A stretch of DNA of 64,000 nt from Brevibacillus_D fluminis_A (GCF_052072235.1 NZ_CM125436.1:1296001-1360000); one strand, 5' to 3'. Counted from the first letter of the stretch, positions 51,148 through 60,521 are shown. Notes: generated by a model not told the origin, from the letters alone. A program made the numbers and translations.

Positions 51148-53274
51148 GTGGAAGAACGAGATTTTCTTCATCCGGAGTATTTTATTAATCGTGAAATGAG
51201 TTGGCTGGCGTTTAATGCTCGCGTGTTGGAAGAAGCATTGGACGAATCAAATCGGGTGCTGGAGCGCCTGAAATTTTTGGCGATCGTTTCATCGAATTTG
51301 GACGAGTTTTTCATGGTTCGGGTGGCAGGGCTGAAGGACCAGGTGAAGGCCGGATTCCAGAAGCCTGACCCGTCAGGAGCTACGCCCAAGGAACAATTGC
51401 GTATGATCAATGTTCGCACCCACCAAATGGTGGAGCGCCAGTACCGCTGCTTTCGGGAGGAAATCATTCCGGCTCTGGAGGAGCAAGGCATTTCCTTTGT
51501 AAAGCCGGAGCAGCTGTCCGAAGAGCAGGAAGCATTTATCGACAGTTATTTTGACAATCATATTTATCCGGTGTTAACCCCGCTAGCGGTCGACCAAAGC
51601 CGGCCGTTTCCGCTTTTGTTGAACAAAAGCCTGAATCTGGCTGTCATGCTGGAGCGCAAAAAAGCGAAATCCAGCAAAAAGGTATTTGCCGTCGTGCAAG
51701 TTCCCGCAGTTTTGTCACGATATATTGAACTGCCTAGCCCGGTGGGCAAGGTTTTCATACTATTGGAAGATGTGATCAAGAAATATAGCAATCGTTTGTT
51801 TAAAGGAAATGAAATCAGTTCCGTCTATCCGTTCCGTATTACGCGCAACGCGGATATGTCGCTGGATGAAGAGGGAGCCGAAGATTTATTGAAAGAAATC
51901 GAAAAGGAATTGCGCAAGCGGAAATGGGGCTCTGCCGTTCGCCTGGAAATCGACGGGCAGATGGATGAGGATGTAAAGACGATTCTGCAAGAAGCGCTTG
52001 AAGTCCACAACCGCGACATTTATCCGATCGAGGGCCCGATCGACCTGACGAAATTTTTCAGCTTTGTCCAATTCCCGGGGTTGGAGCATCTCCGCAATGA
52101 AACAAAGCAGCCGCAGCCGCCAGCCGATCTGATCGGGGAGGACGACATTTTCGAGGCGATTTCCGAACGGGACATTTTGGTGCATCACCCGTTTGAGTCA
52201 TTTGATTGTGTCGTCGATTTCGTGACGAAAGCGGCGGATGATCCGAATGTGCTCGCGATCAAGCAAACCTTGTATCGTGTCAGCGGTGACTCGCCGATCA
52301 TCAAAGCGCTGGCTTCCGCCGCTGAAAAAGGCAAGCAAGTAACCGTGCTGGTAGAATTGAAAGCGCGCTTTGATGAAGAAAACAACATCAATTGGGCGCG
52401 ACAGCTGGAAAAATCGGGCTGCCAAGTCATTTACGGTTTGGTCGGCTTGAAGACACACTGCAAAATTACGCTTGTCGTGCGCAAGGAAGGCGATAACATT
52501 CGCCGCTATGTTCACTTAAGCACAGGCAATTACAACAACAGCACGGCACGGTTGTATACTGACCTCGGCTTGTTTACGAGCAATCCCGATCTCGGTGTCG
52601 ATGCGTCCGCGCTGTTCAACGATCTGTCCGGTTATTCCGAGCCGCCTGAATGGCGCAAGCTGGAGGCCGCTCCGAAAGGGCTGCGCCGCAAGTATCTGGA
52701 CATGATCAAGCGGGAGATCGAGACGCATACGGAGGAAAAGCCGGGACGGATCATCGCAAAAATGAATTCGCTCACCGATGAGCGAATCATTATGGCGCTG
52801 TATGAGGCTTCCTCAAAAGGCGTTCAGATCGATTTGATCGTACGCGGGATATGCTGTTTGCGACCAGGCATCCCAGGCGTGAGCGAAAATATTCGCGTCC
52901 GCAGCATCATTGACCATTATTTGGAGCACAGCCGTATCTTTTACTTTGCCAACGGCGGCAACCCGCGCGTCTATTTGTCCAGTGCGGACTGGATGACCCG
53001 CAATTTGGACCGTCGCGTGGAGCTTTTGTTCCCGATTGAGCAAAGCAATTTGGTACAGCGCGTGATCGACATCCTGCACGTTTATTTATCGGATAATACA
53101 AAGGCACGGGAGCTTGACTCGAACGGCATTTATCACCATGTACAGCCGGCAGAAAGCGAGCCTTTGATCAACAGCCAAATGTACTTTACACAGCTGGCGA
53201 TTGAAATGACGGAGAGAAGGCAGAAAGAAACCTTTGCCGCTCCATACAAACCGGCGGAGGAATGGGTGCTCTAG
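51148..53274 (+). CDS. ppk1: Polyphosphate kinase 1
   Basis: 708 aa, GTG start after GGGGGAG. Reversibly makes polyphosphate from ATP. Four domains: N-terminal (REMSWLAFNARVLEEA), head, and two PLD-like C-terminal domains. The phosphate-accepting histidine is H437 in GLKTHCKITLV; further family motifs are VHHPFESFDCVVDF, AIKQTLYRVSGDSPI, VELKARFDEENNI, HLSTGNYNNSTARLYTDLGL, IVRGICCLRPG and SADWMTRNLDRRVELLFPI. Positioned after phoU, and so plausibly part of the phosphate-starvation response. The promoter just upstream suggests partly separate expression. Confidence 0.95.
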   Translation: MEERDFLHPEYFINREMSWLAFNARVLEEALDESNRVLERLKFLAIVSSNLDEFFMVRVAGLKDQVKAGFQKPDPSGATPKEQLRMINVRTHQMVERQYRCFREEIIPALEEQGISFVKPEQLSEEQEAFIDSYFDNHIYPVLTPLAVDQSRPFPLLLNKSLNLAVMLERKKAKSSKKVFAVVQVPAVLSRYIELPSPVGKVFILLEDVIKKYSNRLFKGNEISSVYPFRITRNADMSLDEEGAEDLLKEIEKELRKRKWGSAVRLEIDGQMDEDVKTILQEALEVHNRDIYPIEGPIDLTKFFSFVQFPGLEHLRNETKQPQPPADLIGEDDIFEAISERDILVHHPFESFDCVVDFVTKAADDPNVLAIKQTLYRVSGDSPIIKALASAAEKGKQVTVLVELKARFDEENNINWARQLEKSGCQVIYGLVGLKTHCKITLVVRKEGDNIRRYVHLSTGNYNNSTARLYTDLGLFTSNPDLGVDASALFNDLSGYSEPPEWRKLEAAPKGLRRKYLDMIKREIETHTEEKPGRIIAKMNSLTDERIIMALYEASSKGVQIDLIVRGICCLRPGIPGVSENIRVRSIIDHYLEHSRIFYFANGGNPRVYLSSADWMTRNLDRRVELLFPIEQSNLVQRVIDILHVYLSDNTKARELDSNGIYHHVQPAESEPLINSQMYFTQLAIEMTERRQKETFAAPYKPAEEWVL

Positions 53275-53309
53275 GGATCGCTCATACTATGCAGGGGAGG
53301 TGAGCAATC

Positions 53310-54254
53310 ATGTTGCTGACATGGGTTGCCAGCCTTCTCCTGCTAGGTTCAACCGTCAGCCCGCAGGGGCAGCTGACTCTGGAACTGGCGGGAGAACCGC
53401 TGGAAGTTGTAGAAAAGGAAGCATATCTACTCCCGGTTTCACCTGGATTGCCTGTCATTGATCCGGACAAGCTGGAGAAGCTTCTCACGAAAGTGGAGCG
53501 GCGCGTTTATCAGGAACCGAAGAATGCGACGACAGATGAGGCGGGCAAACTCGTCGCTGAGAAAAACGGGCGGCAGCTTGACCGTTTTGCTTTGGAGCAA
53601 GCTCTTTATCAAGGCATGTACGAAGGGGCTGGGACCAAGATCGATGTGCCTGTTCAGCTCATTTTGCCGCGTGTCGACCGGCAGCTGCTGGTGCAGCTGG
53701 CGGAGAAGCGGATCGGTTCCTACACGACCTATTTCAATACCAATAACAAAAATCGCGTGAACAATATTGCGCTTTCTGCCAAATCGCTTCATAACTACGT
53801 AGTATTTCCCGGGGAAGTTTTCTCGTTCAATAAAGTGGTCGGCATGCGAACGCGAGAGAAGGGGTATAAGGAAGCGCCGGTCATTGTGCGGGGGGAAATT
53901 TCCGAAGGTGTCGGCGGCGGAATTTGCCAAGTATCCTCGACTTTGTTCAATGCCGTTGATCGAGCGGGTTTACATATCGTGCAGCGGTATTCCCACAGCC
54001 GGCAAGTTCCGTATGTGCCGCCAGGCCGGGATGCGACGGTCAGCTGGTACGGCCCGGATTTCAAGTTTCAGAACAAGTACGCCTACCCGATTTTGATCCG
54101 CACGTATTCCAATTTTGGCCAGGTTTCCGTAACCATTCATTCCTTCAATGAAATCGAATATGACCCGCGCGTCGTCCCAGGCATGTTTACCGAGCTGTAT
54201 GAAGTCGACGTTCAGGATCACGAAGCAGAAAAAAACACTCCTCCTTCTCCATAG
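53310..54254 (+). CDS. VanW family protein
   Basis: 314 aa. A short hydrophobic N-terminus (MLLTWVASLLLLGSTVS) is a probable signal peptide or anchor, then a PG-binding-like region (about 50-130) and the VanW domain (about 140-270): IGSYTTYFNTNNKNRVNNI, FPGEVFSFNKVVG, the hallmark GGGICQVSSTLFNA, and RDATVSWYGPDFKFQN. VanW proteins (B. subtilis YoaR-like) are cell-envelope proteins of unknown activity; some accompany vancomycin-resistance genes, but none are here. GGGGAGGTG precedes the ATG. A terminator overlaps the stop. Confidence 0.88.
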   Translation: MLLTWVASLLLLGSTVSPQGQLTLELAGEPLEVVEKEAYLLPVSPGLPVIDPDKLEKLLTKVERRVYQEPKNATTDEAGKLVAEKNGRQLDRFALEQALYQGMYEGAGTKIDVPVQLILPRVDRQLLVQLAEKRIGSYTTYFNTNNKNRVNNIALSAKSLHNYVVFPGEVFSFNKVVGMRTREKGYKEAPVIVRGEISEGVGGGICQVSSTLFNAVDRAGLHIVQRYSHSRQVPYVPPGRDATVSWYGPDFKFQNKYAYPILIRTYSNFGQVSVTIHSFNEIEYDPRVVPGMFTELYEVDVQDHEAEKNTPPSP

Positions 54255-54277
54255 CGGGAAAGGGAGTGTTTTTTTAC
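54231..54277. terminator. Terminator overlapping the vanW-like stop codon
   Basis: AAAAACACTCC...GGAGTGTTTTTTT with inner CTTCTCC/GGGAAAG pairing; T-run on the plus strand. Confidence 0.8.
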
Positions 54278-54367
54278 AGATAGGAATTTATAAAATTCCT
54301 ATCCAGTATAAGGGCAACCGCGGCTTCGCCAAAAGGCATGGCGCAGCCAGGTTTTTTAACAAGCAGC

Positions 54368-54502
54368 TTACAGCAGGTGTCTGACCCACAGCACGATTCT
54401 GCCGACGATATAGCCGAGCACGATCACCCAGAAAATTTTGCCCCAAACGGAGAGGCCGGCAATATATTCACGCAGGCTTTTGCGATTCGATGGCTGGTTC
54501 AT
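54368..54502 (-). CDS. Small membrane protein, 44 aa (unknown), overlapping the EamA gene
   Basis: A short gene read from the minus strand. ATG 54502 lies inside the last 35 nt of the transporter gene in another frame, with AAAGGAG 9 nt upstream. The product begins MNQPSNRKSLREYIAGLSVW and has one hydrophobic helix (about 22-40, KIFWVIVLGYIVGRIVLWV) followed by RHLL. The overlap suggests coupled translation. Not recognised; ribosome binding site and membrane-helix design are the evidence. Confidence 0.6.
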   Translation of the reverse strand: MNQPSNRKSLREYIAGLSVWGKIFWVIVLGYIVGRIVLWVRHLL

Positions 54503-55406
54503 TCGCGGTCGCTCCTTTCGTCATTTTATTGGTTTGCACGAACAGAAAGATTCCAAACAAGATGATAGCGCCGCCAACCCATTGCGGAACGGTGATGGTT
54601 TCGCCCAAAATGAAATAAGCCAAAATGGATGTGCCCACGGGCTCCCCTAGTATTCCCATGGAAATAGTCGAAGTATTTAACCATTTGATTACCCAGTTGA
54701 AAATGGAGTGGCCGAGGAGTGTTGGAATGAGAGCGAGACAGAAAAACCAAAGCCAGTCAGAGTTCGGGTATCCAGTCAGTTTGATCCCGAGCGATGCATC
54801 ATAGGCAAATAAAAAGATCGAGCTTGCGGAATAGACGACAAGCGTGTAGGCGGTCAGCGAGAGTCCTTGGCGTACATATTGACCGATCAGCCAGTAAACG
54901 GTCACAGTGAGCGCACCGAGCAATGCCAGCACATCTCCGAAAAACGCCATGCCGCCGACGCGAAAATCTCCCCACCCGATAACAAAGCTGCCAGCGATGG
55001 CAAGGAATCCACCGCAAAGGCCAAGCTTGCTAACCCGCTCGCCAAAAAGGAAATAACCGCCAATAAAGGCGAAAATCGGCTGCAACGTCACCAAGACGGT
55101 TGAACTGGCGACAGACGTATAATTGAGCGATTCAAACCAGAGCAGAAAGTGGCTGGCCAAAAAAGCACCGGAAAGAAAGCTGAGCAGCCATTGTTTTCGA
55201 TTCATTCGTAAAATCTCGCGAAAGATTCCTTTCGACCAGAACAGCATCGGAATGGTCAATAGCACGGAAAACGCGAGCCGATAGGTTGCCGTTATGGGAG
55301 CCGGTGCGCTCGACAGCTTGACAAAAATCGCTGAGGTGGAAACGGCGATCACACCGATCAACAGTGCCAAATAGGGCGGAAATGCAGGCTTTTGTTGCGT
55401 TTGCAT
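54468..55406 (-). CDS. EamA/DMT-family transporter
   Basis: 312 aa from ATG 55406, about 11 nt after AAAGGAG; the longer frame has no ribosome binding site. Ten hydrophobic segments in two EamA repeats (about 10-140 and 150-295), with typical phrases AIFVKLSSAPAPITATYRLAFSVLLT, YTSVASSTVLVTLQPIF, PTLLGHSIFNWVIKWL and EPVGTSILAYFILGE. Drug/metabolite exporter family; substrate not predictable. Divergent from polA. The last codons overlap a small membrane-protein gene. Confidence 0.9.
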   Translation of the reverse strand: MQTQQKPAFPPYLALLIGVIAVSTSAIFVKLSSAPAPITATYRLAFSVLLTIPMLFWSKGIFREILRMNRKQWLLSFLSGAFLASHFLLWFESLNYTSVASSTVLVTLQPIFAFIGGYFLFGERVSKLGLCGGFLAIAGSFVIGWGDFRVGGMAFFGDVLALLGALTVTVYWLIGQYVRQGLSLTAYTLVVYSASSIFLFAYDASLGIKLTGYPNSDWLWFFCLALIPTLLGHSIFNWVIKWLNTSTISMGILGEPVGTSILAYFILGETITVPQWVGGAIILFGIFLFVQTNKMTKGATANEPAIESQKPA

Positions 55407-55620
55407 GGGGTGTGGAACTCCTTTTTCTCTACGCATCAAACATAAGCGACCGCAAAGTCATTTCCTTCGCAAGGTCATAACCCCTATTCTACTGCTTGTC
55501 CCTTTTTCCGACAATCGTTTTGTCGCGCTGGAACAAATTCCATGCATCTTTTGCCTGATTTCTTTGCCCTATGGTATGATGAAAGGTATATGTGATAAGG
55601 ATTTGAGAGGAGTCGAACGG

Positions 55621-58281
55621 ATGGGCCATTTAGTGCTGATTGACGGAAACAGTATTGCGAACCGCGCGTTTTATGCGCTGCCGCCGTTATCCACATCCAG
55701 CGGATTGCACACCAATGCTGTGCTTGGCTTTACAACGATGCTTCTGAAAGTGTTGGAAGAAATGAAGCCGACCCATCTGCTCGTTGCATTTGATGCGGGG
55801 AAAGTCGTATTTCGCCATAGCGAATTCACTGAATATAAAGCAGGGCGGGCCAAAACCCCGCCTGAGTTGTCCGAACAGTTCCCTGTGCTGCGCGAACTGC
55901 TGGACGCGTTTTCGATCCACTGGACAGAATTGACTGGCTACGAAGCCGACGACATCATCGGCACGCTGACGCGCCAAGCCGATGCGAGCGGTCTTGCCAC
56001 GACGGTCATTACCGGAGACAAGGACATGCTCCAGCTTGTCTCGCAGCATGTCTCCGTTGCATTGACACGCAAAGGCGTGAGCGAGCTGGAAATGTACGAT
56101 GAAGCGGCGATTCGGGAAAAGTACGGGCTTGCACCGTCGCAGATCATCGATTTGAAAGGCTTGATGGGCGATACGTCGGATAATATTCCCGGCGTGCCGG
56201 GCGTTGGCGAAAAAACCGCATTGAAGCTCTTGCACGAGTACGGTTCGGTTGAAAGCGTCCTGGAAAACATCGATGCAATCTCCGGCAAAAAGCTGCAGGA
56301 AAACTTGCGCAACAACGTGGAGCAAGCCAAAATGAGCAAGACGCTGGCGACGATTTTCCGCGAGGCGCCGATTGAAATCGAAACGGAAAAGACGACCTAT
56401 GCTGGCTACAATGGCAAGGTCTTGGTTGATTTTTTCAAAAAACTGGAATTCAAATCGCTGATTCCAAAAGTGAAAGTTTCCGCAGAGGATGAAGCGGCAG
56501 CGGAGGAAGCGAGCGGTGAACAAGCCCAGAGCTTTACGCATGAGGTCGTCACGCAGGAAAACCGCGATCAGTTCGCCCATTTGCTCGGCTCGCCGATGAG
56601 CTTCACCGTGGAGATTGACGGTGAAAACTATCACCGGGCGCCGGTGCTCGGCTTCGGGCTGGCATCTGCGGAGAAGGCGCTGTTTGTCCCGGTCGATGTC
56701 GCCGCAGGATGGGAAGCATTTTCTGCCTGGCTCGGCGATGCAAGCAAGGAAAAAATCGTCTTCGACGGCAAAAAGGATACGGTCGCATTGGCGTGGCACG
56801 GTCTTGAGCTGCGCGGCGCTACGCTGGATGTGTACCTCGCTTCCTATTTGCTCAATGCGGCGGAGAGCAATCCGACGCTTGCTGACGTGTCCGCACTTTA
56901 CAGCGAGCTGCGCGTGGCATCGGACGAAGAGATTTATGGAAAAGGGGCAAAGCGCGCCTTGCCTTCCGCAGAAAAGCTGGGAGAGCATGTGGCTCGCAAA
57001 GCAGCGGCGCTTTGGCAAAGCATTCCGGCAGTGAAGCGCGAGATCGAGGCGCACCAACTCGAAGAGCTGCTGTTTACGCTTGAAGGTCCGCTCAGCCTTG
57101 TGCTCGCCCAGATGGAGCATACCGGCGTCAAAGTCGACGGCAGCCGTTTGGAAGCGATGGGGATCGAGCTGGACAAACAGTTGGAACAGCTGACGACCCA
57201 AATCCATGAGCAGGCGGGCGGAAGCTTCAATATCAACTCGCCGAAGCAGCTCGGAGAAGTGCTGTTTGACAAGCTGGGCTTGCCGGTTTGGAAAAAGACG
57301 AAAACAGGGCCGTCGACCAGTGCCGATGTGCTGGAAAAGCTGGCGCCGTATCACCCGATCATCGAGATGATCCTGCATTTCCGCCAGCTCGGCAAGCTGC
57401 GCTCGACGTATATCGAAGGGCTGCTCAAGGAAATCCATCCGAAAACAGGCAAGGTGCACACGCTGTTCAATCAGGCGACGACGGCGACCGGCCGTCTGAG
57501 CAGCACGGAGCCGAACCTGCAAAACATCCCGATCCGGTTGGAGGAAGGCCGCAAGATCCGGGAAGCGTTCGTCCCTTCCGAATCGGGCTGGTATATGCTG
57601 GCTGCGGACTATTCGCAGATCGAGCTGCGGGTGCTTGCTCACATTTCCCAGGACGCCAACTTGATCGATGCGTTCCAAAAAGGAATGGACATCCATACCC
57701 GCACCGCAATGGACGTATTCGGCGTGGCGGAGAATGAAGTGACCTCGCTGATGCGCCGTCAGGCAAAAGCGGTCAACTTCGGGATCGTTTACGGCATCAG
57801 CGATTACGGTTTGTCGCAAAATCTGAACATTACCCGAAAGGAAGCGGCAGAATTCATCGAGCGTTATTTTGCCGTGTTCTCCGGGGTGAGAAAATATATG
57901 GAAGACATCGTCAAGCAGGCCAAGCAGGACGGTTATGTGACGACCTTGCTGCATCGCCGCCGCTACCTGCCTGACATTACGAGCAGCAATTTCAACCTGC
58001 GTTCGTTCGCCGAGCGCACTGCCATGAATACGCCGATCCAGGGAACGGCCGCAGACATCATCAAGCTCGCGATGATCCGCATGCAGGAACGGCTGCAGGC
58101 AGAAGGCTTGCAAAGCCGCATGCTTTTGCAGGTGCACGATGAGCTTGTGTTCGAAGTGCCGGAGGATGAGCTGGAAACGATGCGCAAGATCGTGCCGGAG
58201 GTCATGGCCGCTGCGATCAAACTCGACGTTCCGCTGCAAGCGGATGTGAATGACGGCCGCACCTGGTACGAAGCGAAGTAA
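55621..58281 (+). CDS. polA: DNA polymerase I
   Basis: 886 aa from ATG 55621 after GAGGAG; the frame is open 216 nt further upstream but that part is not in the family. 5'-3' exonuclease (about 1-295: LLVAFDAGKVVFRH, GYEADDIIGTLTRQA, GLMGDTSDNIPGVPGVGEKTA), a 3'-5' exonuclease fold (about 310-480) and the polymerase (about 490-886: motif A DYSQIELRVLAHIS, motif B RRQAKAVNFGIVYG, motif C LQVHDELVFEV). In the middle domain the E. coli DTE motif is replaced (FTVEIDGENYHRAP), as in the B. stearothermophilus enzyme, so proofreading is probably absent. mutM follows by 34 nt. Confidence 0.96.
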   Translation: MGHLVLIDGNSIANRAFYALPPLSTSSGLHTNAVLGFTTMLLKVLEEMKPTHLLVAFDAGKVVFRHSEFTEYKAGRAKTPPELSEQFPVLRELLDAFSIHWTELTGYEADDIIGTLTRQADASGLATTVITGDKDMLQLVSQHVSVALTRKGVSELEMYDEAAIREKYGLAPSQIIDLKGLMGDTSDNIPGVPGVGEKTALKLLHEYGSVESVLENIDAISGKKLQENLRNNVEQAKMSKTLATIFREAPIEIETEKTTYAGYNGKVLVDFFKKLEFKSLIPKVKVSAEDEAAAEEASGEQAQSFTHEVVTQENRDQFAHLLGSPMSFTVEIDGENYHRAPVLGFGLASAEKALFVPVDVAAGWEAFSAWLGDASKEKIVFDGKKDTVALAWHGLELRGATLDVYLASYLLNAAESNPTLADVSALYSELRVASDEEIYGKGAKRALPSAEKLGEHVARKAAALWQSIPAVKREIEAHQLEELLFTLEGPLSLVLAQMEHTGVKVDGSRLEAMGIELDKQLEQLTTQIHEQAGGSFNINSPKQLGEVLFDKLGLPVWKKTKTGPSTSADVLEKLAPYHPIIEMILHFRQLGKLRSTYIEGLLKEIHPKTGKVHTLFNQATTATGRLSSTEPNLQNIPIRLEEGRKIREAFVPSESGWYMLAADYSQIELRVLAHISQDANLIDAFQKGMDIHTRTAMDVFGVAENEVTSLMRRQAKAVNFGIVYGISDYGLSQNLNITRKEAAEFIERYFAVFSGVRKYMEDIVKQAKQDGYVTTLLHRRRYLPDITSSNFNLRSFAERTAMNTPIQGTAADIIKLAMIRMQERLQAEGLQSRMLLQVHDELVFEVPEDELETMRKIVPEVMAAAIKLDVPLQADVNDGRTWYEAK

Positions 58282-58315
58282 ACGCGCCTGAAACGCAACG
58301 GGAGGAACTTGACAC

Positions 58316-59143
58316 ATGCCTGAATTGCCAGAGGTGGAAACGGTTGTCCGCACGCTGCGCAAGCTTGTGGTCGGCAAGACAATCGACCAGGTTATCGTCC
58401 ATTTGCCGCGGATTATCCGCCGGCCGGACGATGTCCAGCATTTTTGCGCGCAATTGGCCGGCCAAACCATCCACCGCATTGAACGACGCGCCAAATTCAT
58501 CTTGTTTGTGCTTGATCACGATATTTTGATTTCTCATTTGCGGATGGAAGGCCGCTATGGTCTGTACCAGCCCGGCGATGAGGTAGAAAAGCATACGCAT
58601 GTCGTTTTTCGCTTCACCGACAAAACCGAGCTGCGCTACCGCGATGTGCGCCAATTCGGGACGATGGATCTTTTGCCGGCCGATGTGGCAATGACGGAAG
58701 AGCCGCTGGGCAAGCTGGGGCCGGAACCGCTCGACGAGGGCTTTACACCCGACCGGTTGAAAAAAATGCTGAAAGCGAAAACGACAAAAATCAAGCCGCT
58801 CCTGCTAAACCAAGAATTTCTTGTCGGCCTGGGGAATATTTATGTGGACGAGGCGTTATTTCGGGCAAGCATACACCCGGAACGGCCAGCGGGCAAGCTG
58901 ACATCCAGGCAGGTTGCGCGATTGCATGAAGCCATCGTGAGGACTTTGCAGGAAGCGGTCGATCAAGGGGGCAGCTCCATCAAGTCGTATGTGAACGGCC
59001 AGGGCGAGATGGGGATGTTCCAGCAGTCGCTGAAAGTGTACGGGCGCAAAGGAGAACCGTGTGAGGTTTGTTCCACGCCGATCATCCGCTTTGTGGTGGG
59101 CGGGCGCGGGACCCACATCTGTCCTCGGTGCCAGAAGGAATAA
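58316..59143 (+). CDS. mutM: Formamidopyrimidine-DNA glycosylase (MutM/Fpg)
   Basis: 275 aa. Removes 8-oxoguanine and formamidopyrimidines and nicks the abasic site. N-terminal PELPEVETVV with the catalytic Pro after Met removal and Glu, the beta-elimination Lys in RRAKFILF, the H2TH region with QEFLVGLGNIYVDEALF, and a C-terminal zinc finger (CEVCSTPI...HICPRCQKE). Follows polA and precedes coaE by 16 nt; ytaF, present between them in B. subtilis, is missing. Confidence 0.96.
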   Translation: MPELPEVETVVRTLRKLVVGKTIDQVIVHLPRIIRRPDDVQHFCAQLAGQTIHRIERRAKFILFVLDHDILISHLRMEGRYGLYQPGDEVEKHTHVVFRFTDKTELRYRDVRQFGTMDLLPADVAMTEEPLGKLGPEPLDEGFTPDRLKKMLKAKTTKIKPLLLNQEFLVGLGNIYVDEALFRASIHPERPAGKLTSRQVARLHEAIVRTLQEAVDQGGSSIKSYVNGQGEMGMFQQSLKVYGRKGEPCEVCSTPIIRFVVGGRGTHICPRCQKE

Positions 59144-59159
59144 CAAGGAGGCGAAAACC

Positions 59160-59759
59160 ATGATAGTAGGGCTTACCGGGGGCATTGCCACCGGAAAAAG
59201 CACTGTGACTGCCATGCTCAGGCAGCGTGGGTATACAGTCGTTGACGCCGACCAGATTGCGCGAGAAGTAGTCGAGCCGGGCATGCCGGCATACCAGGCC
59301 ATCGCAGCTCATTTCGGCTGTAAAGTGTTGAAGCCGGACGGCCAGCTTGATCGCAAAAAGCTTGCGGAAATCATTTTTGCCAATCAGGCGGAGCGTCAGG
59401 TGCTGAATGGCATCATCCATCCGGAAATTCGCCGCGAAATGCGTGAACAAGCGGAATCAGCGGAAAGCTCCGGTAAAGCGATTGTGTTCATGGATATCCC
59501 CCTCTTGTATGAAAGCAAATTGACGCATATGGTCGATAAGGTCATGGTCGTGTACGTCGACCAAGCGGTCCAACGCTCACGTCTGATGGAGCGGGATGAG
59601 CTTGATGAGGTCCAGGCCAACCGCAGGCTGGAGGCGCAGATGCCGATCGATGAGAAGAAAGCCAAGGCAGACTATATCATTGACAATCATGGCACACGCG
59701 AGGAAACGGAACGACAAGTGGACGCTTTATTGGCAAAACTGCATGCGGAGTTGTCATAA
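59160..59759 (+). CDS. coaE: Dephospho-CoA kinase
   Basis: 199 aa from ATG 59160 after AAGGAGG; the longer frame overlaps mutM. Last step of coenzyme A synthesis. P-loop GLTGGIATGKST, DADQIAREVVEPG for substrate, the lid segment with HPEIRREM, and VYVDQAVQRSRLMERD. Its TAA overlaps the ATG of the next gene by one base (TAATG). Confidence 0.95.
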   Translation: MIVGLTGGIATGKSTVTAMLRQRGYTVVDADQIAREVVEPGMPAYQAIAAHFGCKVLKPDGQLDRKKLAEIIFANQAERQVLNGIIHPEIRREMREQAESAESSGKAIVFMDIPLLYESKLTHMVDKVMVVYVDQAVQRSRLMERDELDEVQANRRLEAQMPIDEKKAKADYIIDNHGTREETERQVDALLAKLHAELS

Positions 59760-60322
59760 TGCGGCGGAAAAAAGCGATCTGGGTATTGCTGGCGGTGTTG
59801 ATGGCCGTGTTTATGGTCATCAATTCGCCGATGGTCTGGAAATGGATGTACCCGGTGAAATATCATCAAGAAATATTGCAGGCAGCCGAACGCTATACGG
59901 TCGACCCGCGGCTGATCGTCGCGATTATCCGCACGGAAAGCAATTTCGAGGAAGGCCGCGTTTCGCGCAAAGGTGCGCTTGGGCTGATGCAATTGATGCC
60001 TGACACCGCTGATTGGGTGATCAAGCAAGGCGGATTCAAGGAGCTGACGGTGGCCGATCTGGAAAAGCCGGAGGTCAACATCCAGGTGGGAGCCTGGTAT
60101 TTGTCTTATTTGCTAACCAAATTTGAAGGCGAGCTGGTTCCGGCAATCGCGGCCTACAATGCGGGGCCGAGCAAGGTGAACAATTGGATGAGCCAAAAGA
60201 TGTGGAACGGGTCACCGGATTCGCTGGAGAACATCCCGTATGGCGAAACGCGCCATTACGTGCAGCGCGTGCTTTATTATCAGCAGCGCTACAATCAGGT
60301 ATATAACGAACGTCTTGAATGA
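59759..60322 (+). CDS. Lytic transglycosylase, SLT domain, membrane-anchored or secreted
   Basis: 187 aa. N-terminal hydrophobic segment (about 6-23) as signal or anchor, then a goose-lysozyme-like SLT domain (about 38-180): catalytic E60 in IIRTESNF, GALGLMQLMPDTA, and the PAIAAYNAGPSKVNNW block. It cleaves peptidoglycan between MurNAc and GlcNAc with 1,6-anhydro product. Similar to B. subtilis YjbJ. Start overlaps the coaE stop, so the two are coupled. A terminator follows. Confidence 0.93.
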   Translation: MRRKKAIWVLLAVLMAVFMVINSPMVWKWMYPVKYHQEILQAAERYTVDPRLIVAIIRTESNFEEGRVSRKGALGLMQLMPDTADWVIKQGGFKELTVADLEKPEVNIQVGAWYLSYLLTKFEGELVPAIAAYNAGPSKVNNWMSQKMWNGSPDSLENIPYGETRHYVQRVLYYQQRYNQVYNERLE

Positions 60323-60332
60323 GTTGGTACAA

Positions 60333-60366
60333 TGCGTCTTTTCCTCTTGGGAAAGGCGTTTTTTTG
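60333..60366 (+). terminator. Terminator of the polA-mutM-coaE-slt run
   Basis: TGCGTCTTTTCC-TCTT-GGGAAAGGCGT followed by TTTTTTG. Confidence 0.75.
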
Positions 60367-60442
60367 TATCTTGTCAAACCGCTGCAGCGGCCTTGTTTTT
60401 CTCGGGGAAAAAGTCCAAATATTTATTTTTCAGTAAAACACA

Positions 60443-60470
60443 TTGATAATTGTGACATACTTATTATAAT
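60443..60470 (+). promoter_or_regulatory. gapB promoter with CcpN-like site
   Basis: TTGATA (60443-60448), a 16-nt spacer, TATAAT (60465-60470). The spacer contains TGTGACATACT (60451-60461), which fits the CcpN consensus I know as TRTGHYATAYW. CcpN represses gapB and pckA during growth on sugars in B. subtilis. Confidence 0.6.
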
Positions 60471-60521
60471 AGAGATAACGGAATAAGGATAACCTATACT
60501 CCAGGAAGGGGATTTATTATA

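Noticed and set aside
55405..55620. 72-codon N-terminal extension of DNA polymerase I
   Set aside because: It runs into the divergent transporter start and its promoter region. The family begins at MGHLVLIDGNS (55621), which has a ribosome binding site.
55687..58500. A 937-codon open frame antisense to polA
   Set aside because: It mirrors the codon bias of polA in the opposite strand, has no ribosome binding site and no recognisable domain. polA is complete on the plus strand.
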